NCBI GenBank assembly: GCA_013140775.1
Contig: JABFSA010000061.1
Coordinates: forward strand, 1 to 64,000
DNA length: 64,000 nucleotides
DNA from: Acidobacteriota bacterium
GTDB taxonomy: Bacteria > Acidobacteriota > Vicinamibacteria > Vicinamibacterales > UBA2999
Direction of reading: 5' to 3'
The notes under the pieces are model-generated. The model saw only the letters and a program-made list of their open reading frames with translations, ran no database searches and was not told the DNA's origin. Every line of letters begins with the position of its first letter. Within the stretch, counting starts at the first letter, position 1. A program made the translations under genes and the position numbers. Of the stretch, positions 41,536 through 55,533 are shown piece after piece.

Positions 41536-42933
41536 GTGACCGCGTCTACTGATATCCACATCGTGATTCTCGCCGCAGGCCAGGGGACTCGAATGAAGTC
41601 CAGGCTGCCAAAAGTCCTCCATTGCGCCGTCGGCCGGTCGCTCCTGGAGCACGTCCTCCACAGTGCGAGCACGCTCTCGCCAGCCACTGTCACCGTGGTT
41701 GTAGGGCATGAGGCCGAAAGCGTCGAACGCAGCCTGGCGGGTCGAGACAACGTCAACTGCGTGGTCCAGTCTCCTCAGCGCGGCACCGCCCACGCCCTGC
41801 AACAAGCGGAACCGCTCCTCGTGGGTCGTACCGGGACCGTGGTGTTGCTGTCGGGCGACGTTCCGCTCTTGACCGGAGAAACGCTCCAGAAACTGGTTCA
41901 TACCCATCAGGCCGCCAAAGCAGCTGCTACGGTGGTCACCGCTGTGGTGGAGCGGCCATACGGCTACGGCCGGATCATCCGGTCACGCGGCCGCATCGCC
42001 CGAATCGTCGAGGAGCGGGATGCGTCCCCGACCGAGCGACAGGTTCACGAGATTAACAGCGGCATTTACGCCTTCGACGCGGCTCCGCTTTTCGACGCGC
42101 TCAGGGGTATCGCCACCACCAACGCGCAAGGGGAGTACTACCTGACCGACGTCGTCGCCATCTACCGCCGGCGTCGGCTGACCGTCGAGACGCTTGTCGT
42201 CGGAGACCCGAGAGAGGTTCGAGGAGTCAACAACCGCAGTGAACTCGCGGAAGTGAGCGCCATCATGAGACAGAAGAAGAACGAGGAATTGATGGCCGCC
42301 GGGGTGACCATCGTTGACCCCGCCAGCACGTTCATCGATTCAGACGTGGTGGTCGGGCCTGACACAGTGATTCACCCGGGTGTGGTTATCCAGGGACAGT
42401 CCAAGGTTGGCGCGGCCTGCGAAATTCACGCGTACGTCCGCATCGCCGACTCGGAACTGGCCGATAAAGTGACTGTTCTCAACTTCTGCGTCATTTCTGG
42501 TGCGCGGGTTGCAGAGGGTGCGAGCGTCGGGCCCTTTGCCCACCTTCGTCCGGCGACCCAGGTGGGCCAGGGTGCCAAGGTCGGCAATTTCGTGGAGCTG
42601 AAGAAGACCTCGCTTGGCCCCGGGTCAAAGGCCGGCCATCTGGCCTACCTGGGCGACGCGACGATAGGCGCCAACGTCAATGTGGGGGCGGGAACCATCA
42701 CCTGCAACTACGACGGCGAGCGCAAGCACGAGACGGTGATTGAGGACAACGCGTTCATCGGGAGCGACTCACAGCTTATTGCTCCCGTGAGGGTCGGGCG
42801 CGGCGCCTACGTGGGCGCCGGCTCCTCGATCACGCGGGACGTGCCGGCCGACGCACTTGGCATCGCACGCGGACGCCAGGAGAACGTCGAGGGCTGGGTC
42901 ACGCGGAAGAAGAAAGCGCCAGACAAGGCGTAG
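41536..42933 (+). CDS. glmU: Bifunctional UDP-N-acetylglucosamine pyrophosphorylase / glucosamine-1-phosphate N-acetyltransferase
   Basis: 465 aa; VILAAGQGTRMKSRLPKVLH, left-handed beta-helix repeats, GAGTITCNYDGERKHETVIEDNAFIGSDSQLIAPV. GTG start abuts rsmI stop. Confidence 0.96.
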   Translation: MTASTDIHIVILAAGQGTRMKSRLPKVLHCAVGRSLLEHVLHSASTLSPATVTVVVGHEAESVERSLAGRDNVNCVVQSPQRGTAHALQQAEPLLVGRTGTVVLLSGDVPLLTGETLQKLVHTHQAAKAAATVVTAVVERPYGYGRIIRSRGRIARIVEERDASPTERQVHEINSGIYAFDAAPLFDALRGIATTNAQGEYYLTDVVAIYRRRRLTVETLVVGDPREVRGVNNRSELAEVSAIMRQKKNEELMAAGVTIVDPASTFIDSDVVVGPDTVIHPGVVIQGQSKVGAACEIHAYVRIADSELADKVTVLNFCVISGARVAEGASVGPFAHLRPATQVGQGAKVGNFVELKKTSLGPGSKAGHLAYLGDATIGANVNVGAGTITCNYDGERKHETVIEDNAFIGSDSQLIAPVRVGRGAYVGAGSSITRDVPADALGIARGRQENVEGWVTRKKKAPDKA

Positions 42934-42963
42934 AAGACCGGGAATCCGGATCGGGAGTAAATC

Positions 42964-44805
42964 ATGTGCGGAATCATTGGGTACATCGGTTCCAGGCCGG
43001 TGGTACCCGTGCTGCTCGACGGACTGCGACGGATGGAGTATCGCGGCTACGACTCCGCCGGAGTTGCTGTCGTGAATCCTGAGGGCATCACCCTCCGCCG
43101 ATCCGCGGGGAAGCTCGTCAACCTGGAGCAGGAGATTCAGGCCCGGCCGGTCAACGGGTTCTACGGCATCGGCCACACGCGCTGGGCCACCCACGGTCGG
43201 CCCACCGAGGAAAATGCCCATCCCCACCGCGACTGCAAAGGCCGTATCGTCGTTGTCCACAACGGCATCATCGAAAACTATCTCGAGCTGAAGCGAGAGC
43301 TACAGGCCCAGGGCCACGAGTTCAAAACCGAAACAGACACTGAAATCGTCGCCCACCTGGTCGAGCGAGAGACGCGCGATGACGGGCTCGACGCCGCCGT
43401 TCGGCGAGCGCTCGTTTTCATGCGCGGGATGTTCGCGGTCGTGCTGGTGTCGATGGACGATCCGGAAAAGATCGTGGCCGTCAGCAACGGTCCACCGCTC
43501 GTCGTCGGCCTCGGCGAGAACGAATTTTTCGTGGCCTCGGATGTCCCCGCGATCCTGGCGCACACCCGGGATGTCGTGTTTCTCGGTGACGAGGAGATCG
43601 CTGTCATCACCCGGTCGGGCGTGGCCTTTACCGACTTCAACGGCCGCGCGGTCTCCAAGACCACACAGCGCGTGCTGTGGGATCCAATCGCTGCAGAGAA
43701 GGCGGGCTACAAGCACTTCATGCTCAAGGAGATCCATGAGCAGCCGTCCGCGGCGCGCGACACGATTCTTGGCCGGGTCTCGCTCGACCGCGGCCGAATC
43801 TTCCTCGAGGATCTCAACCTGTCGGAAGACACCTTCCGTGGTCTCGAGAAGATCACGATCCTCGCCTGCGGCACATCCTGGCACGCCGCGCTCGTCGGTA
43901 AGTACCTGATCGAAGCGCTCGCCCAGATTCCCGTTGAAGTGGACTACGCCTCGGAATACCGGTACCGCAATCCGATCGTGACGAACAAGGAACTGGCCAT
44001 CGTCATGACGCAGTCTGGCGAGACCGCCGACACCCTCGCTGCGCTGCGCGAGGCGCGGAAGAAGGGCGCGGCCAGTATCGCGATCTGCAACGTTGTGGGA
44101 AGCATGGCGACGCGCGAGGCCACCGGCACCGTCTATACCCATGCGGGTCCCGAGATCGGCGTCGCGTCCACCAAGGCGTTCACCTCGCAGCTCGTCGCCC
44201 TCCAGTTACTTGGCCTGTACCTCGCACAAACGCGCGGAACACTGCCGGCCGAGGAGATCCGCGGTCACATCGAGGAGCTCCTGCAGGTTCCGCAGTTGAT
44301 CGAACGCGCCCTGGACGCATCAGCAGCCACCGAGAAGGTGGCAGAACGGTTCTACAACCGGACCGACTTCCTCTTCCTTGCACGCGGGATCAACTATCCG
44401 ATCGCCCTCGAGGGCGCGTTGAAGCTCAAGGAGATCTCCTACATCCATGCCGAAGGGTACCCAGCGGGCGAGATGAAACACGGGCCCATTGCGCTCATCG
44501 ACGAGCGCATGCCGGTTGTGGCGCTTGCACCGAACGATCACGTCTTCGAAAAGATGCTGGGGAACATCCAGGAAGCTAAAGCACGCGGTGGCTCTGTGAT
44601 CGCGATCACCACCGAAGGAGACGATCGAATCGTGGCTGCGCTCGACACCGGTGACGTGAACCTGTCGATGCCAGCCACCACCCCGCTCCTGACGCCCATC
44701 GTCATGACGATTCCCCTGCAGTTGCTCGCGTACCACATCTCCGTGCGTCGCGGCTGCGATGTTGATCAACCGAGGAACCTGGCCAAGAGCGTCACAGTAG
44801 AATAG
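42964..44805 (+). CDS. glmS: Glutamine--fructose-6-phosphate aminotransferase (isomerizing)
   Basis: 613 aa; [39 protein letters not shown]-type motif ([16 protein letters not shown]), C-terminus [15 protein letters not shown]. Confidence 0.98.
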   Translation: MCGIIGYIGSRPVVPVLLDGLRRMEYRGYDSAGVAVVNPEGITLRRSAGKLVNLEQEIQARPVNGFYGIGHTRWATHGRPTEENAHPHRDCKGRIVVVHNGIIENYLELKRELQAQGHEFKTETDTEIVAHLVERETRDDGLDAAVRRALVFMRGMFAVVLVSMDDPEKIVAVSNGPPLVVGLGENEFFVASDVPAILAHTRDVVFLGDEEIAVITRSGVAFTDFNGRAVSKTTQRVLWDPIAAEKAGYKHFMLKEIHEQPSAARDTILGRVSLDRGRIFLEDLNLSEDTFRGLEKITILACGTSWHAALVGKYLIEALAQIPVEVDYASEYRYRNPIVTNKELAIVMTQSGETADTLAALREARKKGAASIAICNVVGSMATREATGTVYTHAGPEIGVASTKAFTSQLVALQLLGLYLAQTRGTLPAEEIRGHIEELLQVPQLIERALDASAATEKVAERFYNRTDFLFLARGINYPIALEGALKLKEISYIHAEGYPAGEMKHGPIALIDERMPVVALAPNDHVFEKMLGNIQEAKARGGSVIAITTEGDDRIVAALDTGDVNLSMPATTPLLTPIVMTIPLQLLAYHISVRRGCDVDQPRNLAKSVTVE

Positions 44806-44824
44806 TAGGCGTCCGCCTACTGCA

Positions 44825-47089
44825 ATGAGTCTCGTCGCAAGCCTCAATCCTGAACAACAGGACGCTGTTCTACAGACTGATGGACCGCTCCTGATCCTTG
44901 CAGGTGCCGGGTCCGGCAAGACGCGCGTGATCGCTCACCGCATCGCTCACATCGTGAGCAGCGGGATCTGCCCGCCCGACCGCGTGCTCGCCGTCACCTT
45001 TACGAACAAAGCCGCGGGCGAAATGCGTTCGCGCGTCGAAGCGCTCCTCGACATGGACTGTCGGCAGATGTGGATTTCGACGTTTCATGCGCTGTGCGCA
45101 CGGCTGCTCCGTCGGGAAGGCCCGCACGTCGGTTTGTCGCGAGACTTCGTCATCTACGACTCTACCGACCAGTTGACGGTGATCAAGCAGGCCATGCGTC
45201 AGACCGGGATGGAAGATTCAACCGTGCAGCCAAGACTCGCACTGTCGCGGATCAGCCATGCGAAGAATCGCATGGAAGGTCCGAGTGCATTTGGCGGGGA
45301 TGCCTGGAATCCGCAGAATCGTCAGATCGGCGCGCTGTATGAGCTCTACCTGAAAGCACTGAAGGATGCGAACGCGCTCGACTTCGACGACCTGCTGCTC
45401 AAAACAGTGGAGCTCTTCGAAGAGTCGGAAGTGGTCCGCGACAGGTACAGCGAAAAGTTTCGCTACGTGATGGTGGACGAATACCAGGACACCAACAGGC
45501 CGCAGTACTTGCTCATCCAGCGGCTTGCGTCGCGTCACAGGAACCTGTGCGTCGTCGGCGATCCCGATCAGTCCATCTACAAGTGGCGCGGCGCCGACCT
45601 GAAGAACATCCTGGACTTCGAGCACGACTTTTCCGAGGCGCGCATCGTGAAGCTCGAGCGCAACTACCGCTCGACCCAGATGATCCTCGACGCCGCGTCG
45701 GCCGTCATCGCCCAGAACCGCAACAGGAAAGAGAAGCGACTGTATACGGAGCAGGTCGGCGGCGCCCGTGTCCTGTATTACCGCGCCGGAGATGATCTCG
45801 ACGAAGCAGAGTTCGTCGCGCGAACGTCCAGGACGGCCTTGCGGGAGGATGAGGACAACACCGTGGCGGTGCTGTACCGCACGAACGCCCAGTCCCGCAC
45901 GCTTGAAGACGCGCTTCGACGGGCGAACATCGCCTACAAGATCATCGGCGGCGTCCGGTTTTACGAGCGAAAGGAAATCAAGGATGTCCTCGCCTACCTG
46001 AAACTGGTCCTGAACCCGCACGACAGCGTCAGTCTTCGGCGGGTGATCAATGTTCCGGCCAGGGGCATCGGAAAAGGTGTTCTGGACTCCCTCGATGCGG
46101 TGGCGCTGGACGAAGGCACGGAACTACCGCTGCTCATGGCGGGCCTTCAGCCGGTTGTCGCGGCGAACTCACTCTGGGCACGCCTGCTCCATGCGGTGGA
46201 GCAGCGACTGGTCGCGCCACGCGCCCTTGCATCCCTCGTCGCCTTCCGCGATCTCATCGTCAACCTGGCCGCAATGGCTTCTCGTGAGACGGTCTCGATC
46301 GCAATCGGGAAGGTCATCGATCAGTCGGGATACCTGCAGGATCTCCGCGAGGAGCGTAGTGAGGAAGCAGAAGGCCGAATCGAGAACCTGATGGAACTCG
46401 TGTCGGCCGCTCGCGAGTACGAGTCCCGGGGTGCCGAGCCATCGCTCGCCGGCTTCGTGGATCAGTTGTCACTGCTCTCGGACGTGGACGAGGAAGAAGG
46501 CGCGCGCGAGGCGAGGGTCGTCATGATGACGATGCACAGCGCGAAGGGTCTGGAATTTCCGATCGTCATGATCACGGGACTCGAGGAAGGGCTCTTTCCA
46601 CACTCGCGTTCGCTGGATGACGAGGCGGAGATGGAGGAGGAGCGCCGGCTCTGCTACGTGGGGATCACGCGTGCGGAGCGTCGGCTCGTGCTTACGTCAG
46701 CCGCGCGGCGACGGGTGTTTGGCGACTATCAGTCGCGGGAGCCCTCCCGCTTCATTGACGAGATTCCACCTGCGCTGATCGAAGTCGTTGAATCCACGTT
46801 CGCGACGCCTCGCCAGGGCTCGATGCCACAGTTTCGTGCTGGTTCCTATGGACGGGGAGCAGGCGGTCGAAGGGTTCGAGAAGAACCCGCGCCATATGTC
46901 TACGAGGATGAGGATCAGTCAGCGCCAGGAGGCCTCAAGCCAGGTCTTCGTGTGAAGCATCCAGCTTTCGGCGAGGGCACGGTGCTCAGCGTCGAGCCCC
47001 TCGAGGACGACACCAAGCTTGTCGTCCGCTTCGTCTCGGTTGGTCAAAAAACGCTTCGCGCGAAGTTCGCGAAGTTGCAGCCAGCGTAA
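44825..47089 (+). CDS. pcrA: UvrD/PcrA-type ATP-dependent DNA helicase
   Basis: 754 aa; LNPEQQDAVLQTDGPLLILAGAGSGKTRVIAHRIAHI, VDEYQDTNRPQYLL, GDPDQSIYKWRGAD, TMHSAKGLEFPIV. Confidence 0.95.
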   Translation: MSLVASLNPEQQDAVLQTDGPLLILAGAGSGKTRVIAHRIAHIVSSGICPPDRVLAVTFTNKAAGEMRSRVEALLDMDCRQMWISTFHALCARLLRREGPHVGLSRDFVIYDSTDQLTVIKQAMRQTGMEDSTVQPRLALSRISHAKNRMEGPSAFGGDAWNPQNRQIGALYELYLKALKDANALDFDDLLLKTVELFEESEVVRDRYSEKFRYVMVDEYQDTNRPQYLLIQRLASRHRNLCVVGDPDQSIYKWRGADLKNILDFEHDFSEARIVKLERNYRSTQMILDAASAVIAQNRNRKEKRLYTEQVGGARVLYYRAGDDLDEAEFVARTSRTALREDEDNTVAVLYRTNAQSRTLEDALRRANIAYKIIGGVRFYERKEIKDVLAYLKLVLNPHDSVSLRRVINVPARGIGKGVLDSLDAVALDEGTELPLLMAGLQPVVAANSLWARLLHAVEQRLVAPRALASLVAFRDLIVNLAAMASRETVSIAIGKVIDQSGYLQDLREERSEEAEGRIENLMELVSAAREYESRGAEPSLAGFVDQLSLLSDVDEEEGAREARVVMMTMHSAKGLEFPIVMITGLEEGLFPHSRSLDDEAEMEEERRLCYVGITRAERRLVLTSAARRRVFGDYQSREPSRFIDEIPPALIEVVESTFATPRQGSMPQFRAGSYGRGAGGRRVREEPAPYVYEDEDQSAPGGLKPGLRVKHPAFGEGTVLSVEPLEDDTKLVVRFVSVGQKTLRAKFAKLQPA

Positions 47090-47092
47090 TCG

Positions 47093-49606
47093 TCAGGCGC
47101 CTTCAGCGGGTGGTTCACCGCTGTTCACAGGACCCTCTGCTTCCGGCTCCTCGTCGTCCTTCTCAGCAAGCCGCACGATCGACACCGCCAGATCGTCGCC
47201 TTCGGTGTCAATCAACCGGACTCCCTGCGTCGAGCGTCCGATCGTTCGGATATCCCGCGACGCCATGCGCAGGATTTTTCCCTGTTGCGTAATCAGCATC
47301 AACTCTTCGTCATCGGTCACTTGAATGATGCCGACGACCTTGCCATTCCGCTCGCTGGTCTGGATATTGATGATGCCCACGCCGCCGCGAGTCTGAACGC
47401 GGTACTCGTCGAGCTCCGTCCGCTTGCCGTAGCCTTGCTCTGTCACGGAAAGAATGGTGCCTCCGGGCCGGAGCACTTCCATGGCCATCGCCGAATCGCC
47501 CTCTCGCAACGAAATGCCTCTGACGCCGAACGCAGACCGGCCCATCGGCCGTACGTCGGTCTCCGCAAAGCGAATGGACATGCCGTCGCGCGTGCCGATG
47601 AATATCTCCCCGTTGCCGTCCGACACCTGCGCATCGATCACCGCGTCGCCATCCTCGACGCCCATGGCGATGATGCCGCCAGCCCTCGGATTGCTGAACG
47701 CGGACAGTTCGGTCTTCTTCACAACGCCATGGCGCGTGCCCATGACGATGAACTTGTCGGCCTCGAACTCCTTGACCGTGAGAAGCGCCGCGATCCGTTC
47801 GCCCTCTTCCATTGAGACCAGGTTCGCGATCGCCTTGCCACGGCCGTCTGGACCCACGTCCGGAATCTCGTAGACCTTCAGCCAGTACACCCGGCCTCGA
47901 TCCGAGAAGATCAAGACGTACGCGTGCGTTGACGCCACAAAGAGGTGGCTGACAAAGTCCTCTTCCCTGGTGCGCATACCGATCCGGCCTTTGCCGCCGC
48001 GCCGCTGGTTTCGATAGTTCGTGATCGCGGTGCGCTTGATGTAGCCGGTGTTGCTGACGGTGATCGCCATGTCCTCTTCGGCGATCAGATCCTCGATGCG
48101 GAACTCGTCTTCGTCTTCCAGAATCTGCGTGCGGCGATCATCTCCGTGTTTCTCGCGAACGGCCCTGAGCTCATCGACAATGATCTGCATCACGAGCTTT
48201 TCGCTCGAGAGGATCGCCAGCAGGCGCTGGATGAGGGCGAGGAGTTCCGCGAGTTCGTCGAGGATCTTCTGCCGCTCGAGGCCGGTCAGTCGCTGCAGCT
48301 GCATGTCCAGGATCGCCTGAGCCTGAATCTGACTGAGGCCGAACTGCACCATCAGTCCTTCTCTGGCCGCGCCCGGATTGGCCGCGTTGCGAATCAGCGT
48401 GATCACCGCATCCAGTTGGTCGAGCGCGATACGGAGTCCTTCGAGAATATGCCGGCGGGCCTCCGCCTTACGCAATTCGAACTCGGTACGCCGGCGGACG
48501 ACCTCTCGCCGGAACTCCACAAAACTATCGATCAACTCGACGAGTGACAGCACCTTCGGTCGGCCCCCGACGATGGCCAGCATGATGATGCCGAAGCTGC
48601 TCTGCAGCGCGGTGTGCTTGTACAGGTTGTTGAGGACGACGTCGCCCACTTCGCCGCGCTTCAGGTCAATAACGATTCGCAGGCCGTCGCGATCCGATTC
48701 GTCTCGGATATCCGAAATGCCTTCGAGCGTTTTCTCACGAACGAGGTCCGCGATTCGCTCAATGAGCCGCGCCTTATTGACCTGGTACGGGATCGCGTCA
48801 ATCACAATCGACGAACGGTCGCCCTTCTTCGAGACTTCGATCTCGGTCTTGGCGCGCATCACCACCGCACCGCGACCTGTGAGATACGCCTGTCGGATGC
48901 CCTGACGGCCGACGATGTAGGCGCCGGTCGGGAAGTCGGGACCGGGCACGAGCTCGAGCAGTTTGCGCTGCTTCTCCGAGAGCGTGGGCGGTGTCGCCTC
49001 CTGAGCGCTTTCGATGGTCCAGATGGCGGCGTCGATGACCTCGCGCATGTTGTGCGGAGGCATGTTGGTCGCCATCCCGACGGCAATGCCCGTCGATCCG
49101 TTGACGAGCAGGTTCGGATACGGCGCCGCAAAGACTGTCGGCTCTTCAGTTGTTTCGTCGAAGTTGGGGACGAAGTCTACCGTGTCCTTGTCGAGATCGG
49201 CCATCAAGGCTTCGGCGAGCGATTCGAGCCGTGCCTCGGTATACCGATAGGCCGCCGGTGGATCGCCATCGACCGAGCCGAAATTCCCCTGGCCATCGAC
49301 CAGGAGGTACCGCATGTTGAAGTCCTGGGCGAGACGCACCAGCGTGTCGTACGCCGGCGCATCGCCGTGCGGATGATAGTTGCCGATGACCTCGCCGACG
49401 ATCTTCGCGCACTTGCGGTACGCGCGATTGGACGCGAGCCCCATCTGGCGCATGGCGTACAACACGCGCCGGTGCGCCGGCTTCAACCCGTCGCGGACGT
49501 CTGGCAGCGCTCGCCCGATGATCACGCTCATGGCGTAATCCATGTACGAGCGCTTCATCTCGTCTTCGATGTTGACCGGTATCTTGTTTTGTTCGGGTGC
49601 GTTCAT
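47093..49606 (-). CDS. gyrA: DNA gyrase subunit A
   Basis: 837 aa; [60 protein letters not shown]-terminal QRRGGKGR (GyrA box). Confidence 0.98.
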   Translation of the reverse strand: MNAPEQNKIPVNIEDEMKRSYMDYAMSVIIGRALPDVRDGLKPAHRRVLYAMRQMGLASNRAYRKCAKIVGEVIGNYHPHGDAPAYDTLVRLAQDFNMRYLLVDGQGNFGSVDGDPPAAYRYTEARLESLAEALMADLDKDTVDFVPNFDETTEEPTVFAAPYPNLLVNGSTGIAVGMATNMPPHNMREVIDAAIWTIESAQEATPPTLSEKQRKLLELVPGPDFPTGAYIVGRQGIRQAYLTGRGAVVMRAKTEIEVSKKGDRSSIVIDAIPYQVNKARLIERIADLVREKTLEGISDIRDESDRDGLRIVIDLKRGEVGDVVLNNLYKHTALQSSFGIIMLAIVGGRPKVLSLVELIDSFVEFRREVVRRRTEFELRKAEARRHILEGLRIALDQLDAVITLIRNAANPGAAREGLMVQFGLSQIQAQAILDMQLQRLTGLERQKILDELAELLALIQRLLAILSSEKLVMQIIVDELRAVREKHGDDRRTQILEDEDEFRIEDLIAEEDMAITVSNTGYIKRTAITNYRNQRRGGKGRIGMRTREEDFVSHLFVASTHAYVLIFSDRGRVYWLKVYEIPDVGPDGRGKAIANLVSMEEGERIAALLTVKEFEADKFIVMGTRHGVVKKTELSAFSNPRAGGIIAMGVEDGDAVIDAQVSDGNGEIFIGTRDGMSIRFAETDVRPMGRSAFGVRGISLREGDSAMAMEVLRPGGTILSVTEQGYGKRTELDEYRVQTRGGVGIINIQTSERNGKVVGIIQVTDDEELMLITQQGKILRMASRDIRTIGRSTQGVRLIDTEGDDLAVSIVRLAEKDDEEPEAEGPVNSGEPPAEGA

Positions 49607-49645
49607 GGATGGCGTATGGTGGTCGAGTCCTCGCGGTCTCGAGGC

Positions 49646-53355
<3,710 letters not shown>

Positions 53356-53401
53356 AGGCTTGTGATGACCTCGAGCGGAGTGATGATCCGCCGCTATACG
53401 G

Positions 53402-53418
53402 ATCCTCTTCAAGAGGAT
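53402..53418. promoter_or_regulatory. Perfect inverted repeat upstream of dnaN (ATCCTCTT-C-AAGAGGAT)
   Basis: 8-bp arms around one central base, 47 bp upstream of the dnaN ATG. Confidence 0.45.
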
Positions 53419-53611
53419 AAGAAGAGATAGGAAATTATATAAGAAAGAAGGTGCTGCGCAAACGACTATGTTTGGCTATTAGTCCTTGACCGGCAGTAGT
53501 TTAGGGTGTGCATAAAGCTGAGGACGGACTGAGATGATCGCGCGCGATCCAGTTACTTGCCGAGGTCGTCCGAAAGTATTAACAGGTGGCCTGCTGATAG
53601 CCTGTGCAAAC
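53411..53611. other. oriC: Candidate oriC segment in the dnaA-dnaN intergenic region (AT-rich tract plus DnaA-box-like sites)
   Basis: AT-rich AAGAGGATAAGAAGAGATAGGAAATTATATAAGAAAGAAG (53411-53450); perfect TTATNCACA box on minus strand (TGTGCATAA 53507-53515); variant TGTGCAAAC (53603-53611). Confidence 0.65.
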
Positions 53612-53619
53612 CCTCGTAA

Positions 53620-54954
53620 TCAGCGAAACGATTCCAGAAAGTTGCCGATCAGGGTGTTGAAATCTCCGTCCTTCTTTCGGAGGTCTTCAACCTTCTTGAT
53701 GGAGTGAATCACCGTCGAATGGTGCTTTCCCCCAAAACTTCGGCCAATCTCAGGAAGGGACGCATGGGTCAGCGACTTACAGAGATACATGGCCACCTGG
53801 CGGGGCATGGCGACTGACTTGGAGTTGTTCCGCGACTTCAAATCTCCCATCTTCAACTGGTAGTAGTCAGAAATGAATCGCTGAATCGTTTCGATCGTGA
53901 CGGCTCTGTCGTCCTGATCGACGAAGTTCTTCAGGACCTCTTGTGTCAGCTCGAGAGATATTTCACGCCCGGTCAGCGAAGCAAACGCAATGAGACGGAT
54001 CAGTGATCCTTCGAGTTCCCTGATGTTCGATTTGATTCGGCCTGCGATGTACATCGCCACGCCGTCAGGGAGAGGAACGGATTCTGCTTCGGCTTTGCGC
54101 TTCAGAATTGCCACCCGAGTCTCGATGTCAGGTGGTTGAATATCTGCGATCAGCCCCCACTCAAAGCGCGACCGGAGTCGTTCTTCAAGAGCCGGAATTT
54201 CGTGGGGCGGGTGGTCGCTGCTGAGGACGATCTGCTTCTGCGAGTCGTACAGCGCATTGAACGTGTGGAAGAACTCCGTCTGCGTTCCTTCTTTTCCCGA
54301 AACGAACTGGATGTCGTCCACTAGGAGAATGTCCACAGAGCGGTAGCGCTCTCGAAAATCGAGAATTCGGTCGTATCGGAGTGCGTTGATCATCTCATTC
54401 ATGAAGCGCTCGGACGAGATGTAAGTCAGTTTCAGCGCAGGGTCGTGCTGAAGCACGTACTGACCAATGGCGTGCATCAGGTGTGTTTTCCCCAGTCCGA
54501 CACCGCCGTAAATGAACAGCGGGTTGTAGGAGCGCGAAGGCGCCTCAGCAACGGCTCGGCAAGCGGCGTGGGCAAACTGGTTGGACGGACCCACGATGAA
54601 CGTGTCGAAGGTGTAACGAGGGTTCAACCCGGCCGACACAGGAGGCGCCGTCTCGACCGGGGGCGCCGGAAGTACTGAAGGCGCCTCGCTTTCCGGCGAG
54701 GCAGGCACAGGCACTCCCTCGGCGATAAACACCAACGTCGCGCCCATTCGGCGCACCTCCGACAACGCCTCTGAAAGGACAACCGAGTAGTGTTTCGTCA
54801 GCCAGTCTTTGAACAGCGGGTTGGGTACCCGAACAGTAATGGACTGGCCGGCGTCTGCGACCAGGGACGTCGGCTTGAACCAGGTGTAAAAGCTGTGCCG
54901 ATTAACCTTGGTCTCGACTCGGGAGAGGATCTGGTCCCAGATGGTCGCATCCAT
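53620..54954 (-). CDS. dnaA: Chromosomal replication initiator protein DnaA
   Basis: 444 aa; NPRYTFDTFIVGPSNQFAHAA, YGGVGLGKTHLMHAIGQY, DDIQFVSGKEGTQTEFFHTFN, domain IV FGGKHHSTVIHSIKKVE. Confidence 0.98.
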   Translation of the reverse strand: MDATIWDQILSRVETKVNRHSFYTWFKPTSLVADAGQSITVRVPNPLFKDWLTKHYSVVLSEALSEVRRMGATLVFIAEGVPVPASPESEAPSVLPAPPVETAPPVSAGLNPRYTFDTFIVGPSNQFAHAACRAVAEAPSRSYNPLFIYGGVGLGKTHLMHAIGQYVLQHDPALKLTYISSERFMNEMINALRYDRILDFRERYRSVDILLVDDIQFVSGKEGTQTEFFHTFNALYDSQKQIVLSSDHPPHEIPALEERLRSRFEWGLIADIQPPDIETRVAILKRKAEAESVPLPDGVAMYIAGRIKSNIRELEGSLIRLIAFASLTGREISLELTQEVLKNFVDQDDRAVTIETIQRFISDYYQLKMGDLKSRNNSKSVAMPRQVAMYLCKSLTHASLPEIGRSFGGKHHSTVIHSIKKVEDLRKKDGDFNTLIGNFLESFR

Positions 54955-55091
54955 GTCGCTATGACCGAAAGAAACCTGAGAAGAAATACGACTTTCGCCT
55001 GATCAACCGGCAGATTTCGCTGTGTGATTCGAGAAAATCTGACGAGAACCGCTGAAAAAAGGCCCTGATTTGGACTTTCGCCCTCAAAAAA

Positions 55092-55119
55092 TGGCGCGAA
55101 ACACGAGTATTTTGCGCCA
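55092..55119. promoter_or_regulatory. Inverted repeat in the dnaA-rpmH divergent region (TGGCGCGAAA ... TTTTGCGCCA)
   Basis: 9/10 complementary arms, 8-bp loop. Confidence 0.45.
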
Positions 55120-55139
55120 AGGCCCCCCGGAAGGCCCGA

Positions 55140-55171
55140 TTTTCCACAGTGTTTTCCACAGGTGTGGAAAT
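55140..55171. promoter_or_regulatory. Cluster of three DnaA-box-like 9-mers upstream of dnaA
   Basis: TTTTCCACA (55140-55148), TTTTCCACA (55152-55160), inverted TGTGGAAAT (55163-55171). Confidence 0.65.
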
Positions 55172-55269
55172 CTTGGGGAACAAACCGAAGCGGGTTCCCA
55201 CACGCCGGATACCGCCATTCGGGGAAGTTCGCGACTGTAGCACAAGAGACCTGTGCCCGACTTCATTCG

Positions 55270-55299
55270 TTGACACTCTCGTTGAGCCACGACTAGTAT
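55270..55299 (+). promoter_or_regulatory. Putative sigma70-type promoter of rpmH-rnpA-yidD-yidC
   Basis: TTGACA - 18 bp - TAGTAT, about 55 bp upstream of rpmH. Confidence 0.55.
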
Positions 55300-55353
55300 T
55301 GAAAGTTCCGCGCATGGACGCGCGAGACCACTCAGGAGACGGTAGGGATCAGC

Positions 55354-55506
55354 ATGAAAGGCAAGCGCACCTTCCAGCCCAATACCCGGCGGCGCAAGAA
55401 GACCCACGGCTTCAGGGTCCGAATGGCCACCAAGAATGGCCGAATTGTTCTAAAGCGGCGTCGCGCGAAGGGTCGGCAGCGGCTGACAGTAGCCGACGAG
55501 GGTTAG
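55354..55506 (+). CDS. rpmH: 50S ribosomal protein L34
   Basis: Translated by hand (absent from ORF track): [50 protein letters not shown]. Confidence 0.97.
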   Translation: MKGKRTFQPNTRRRKKTHGFRVRMATKNGRIVLKRRRAKGRQRLTVADEG

Positions 55507-55533
55507 TCGAACCCGTAACTACGGGAAACCGGC

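Noticed and set aside
42934-42963. Possible glmS ribozyme/riboswitch upstream of glmS
   Set aside because: Gap is only 30 bp, too short for the ribozyme, which is known mainly from Firmicutes.
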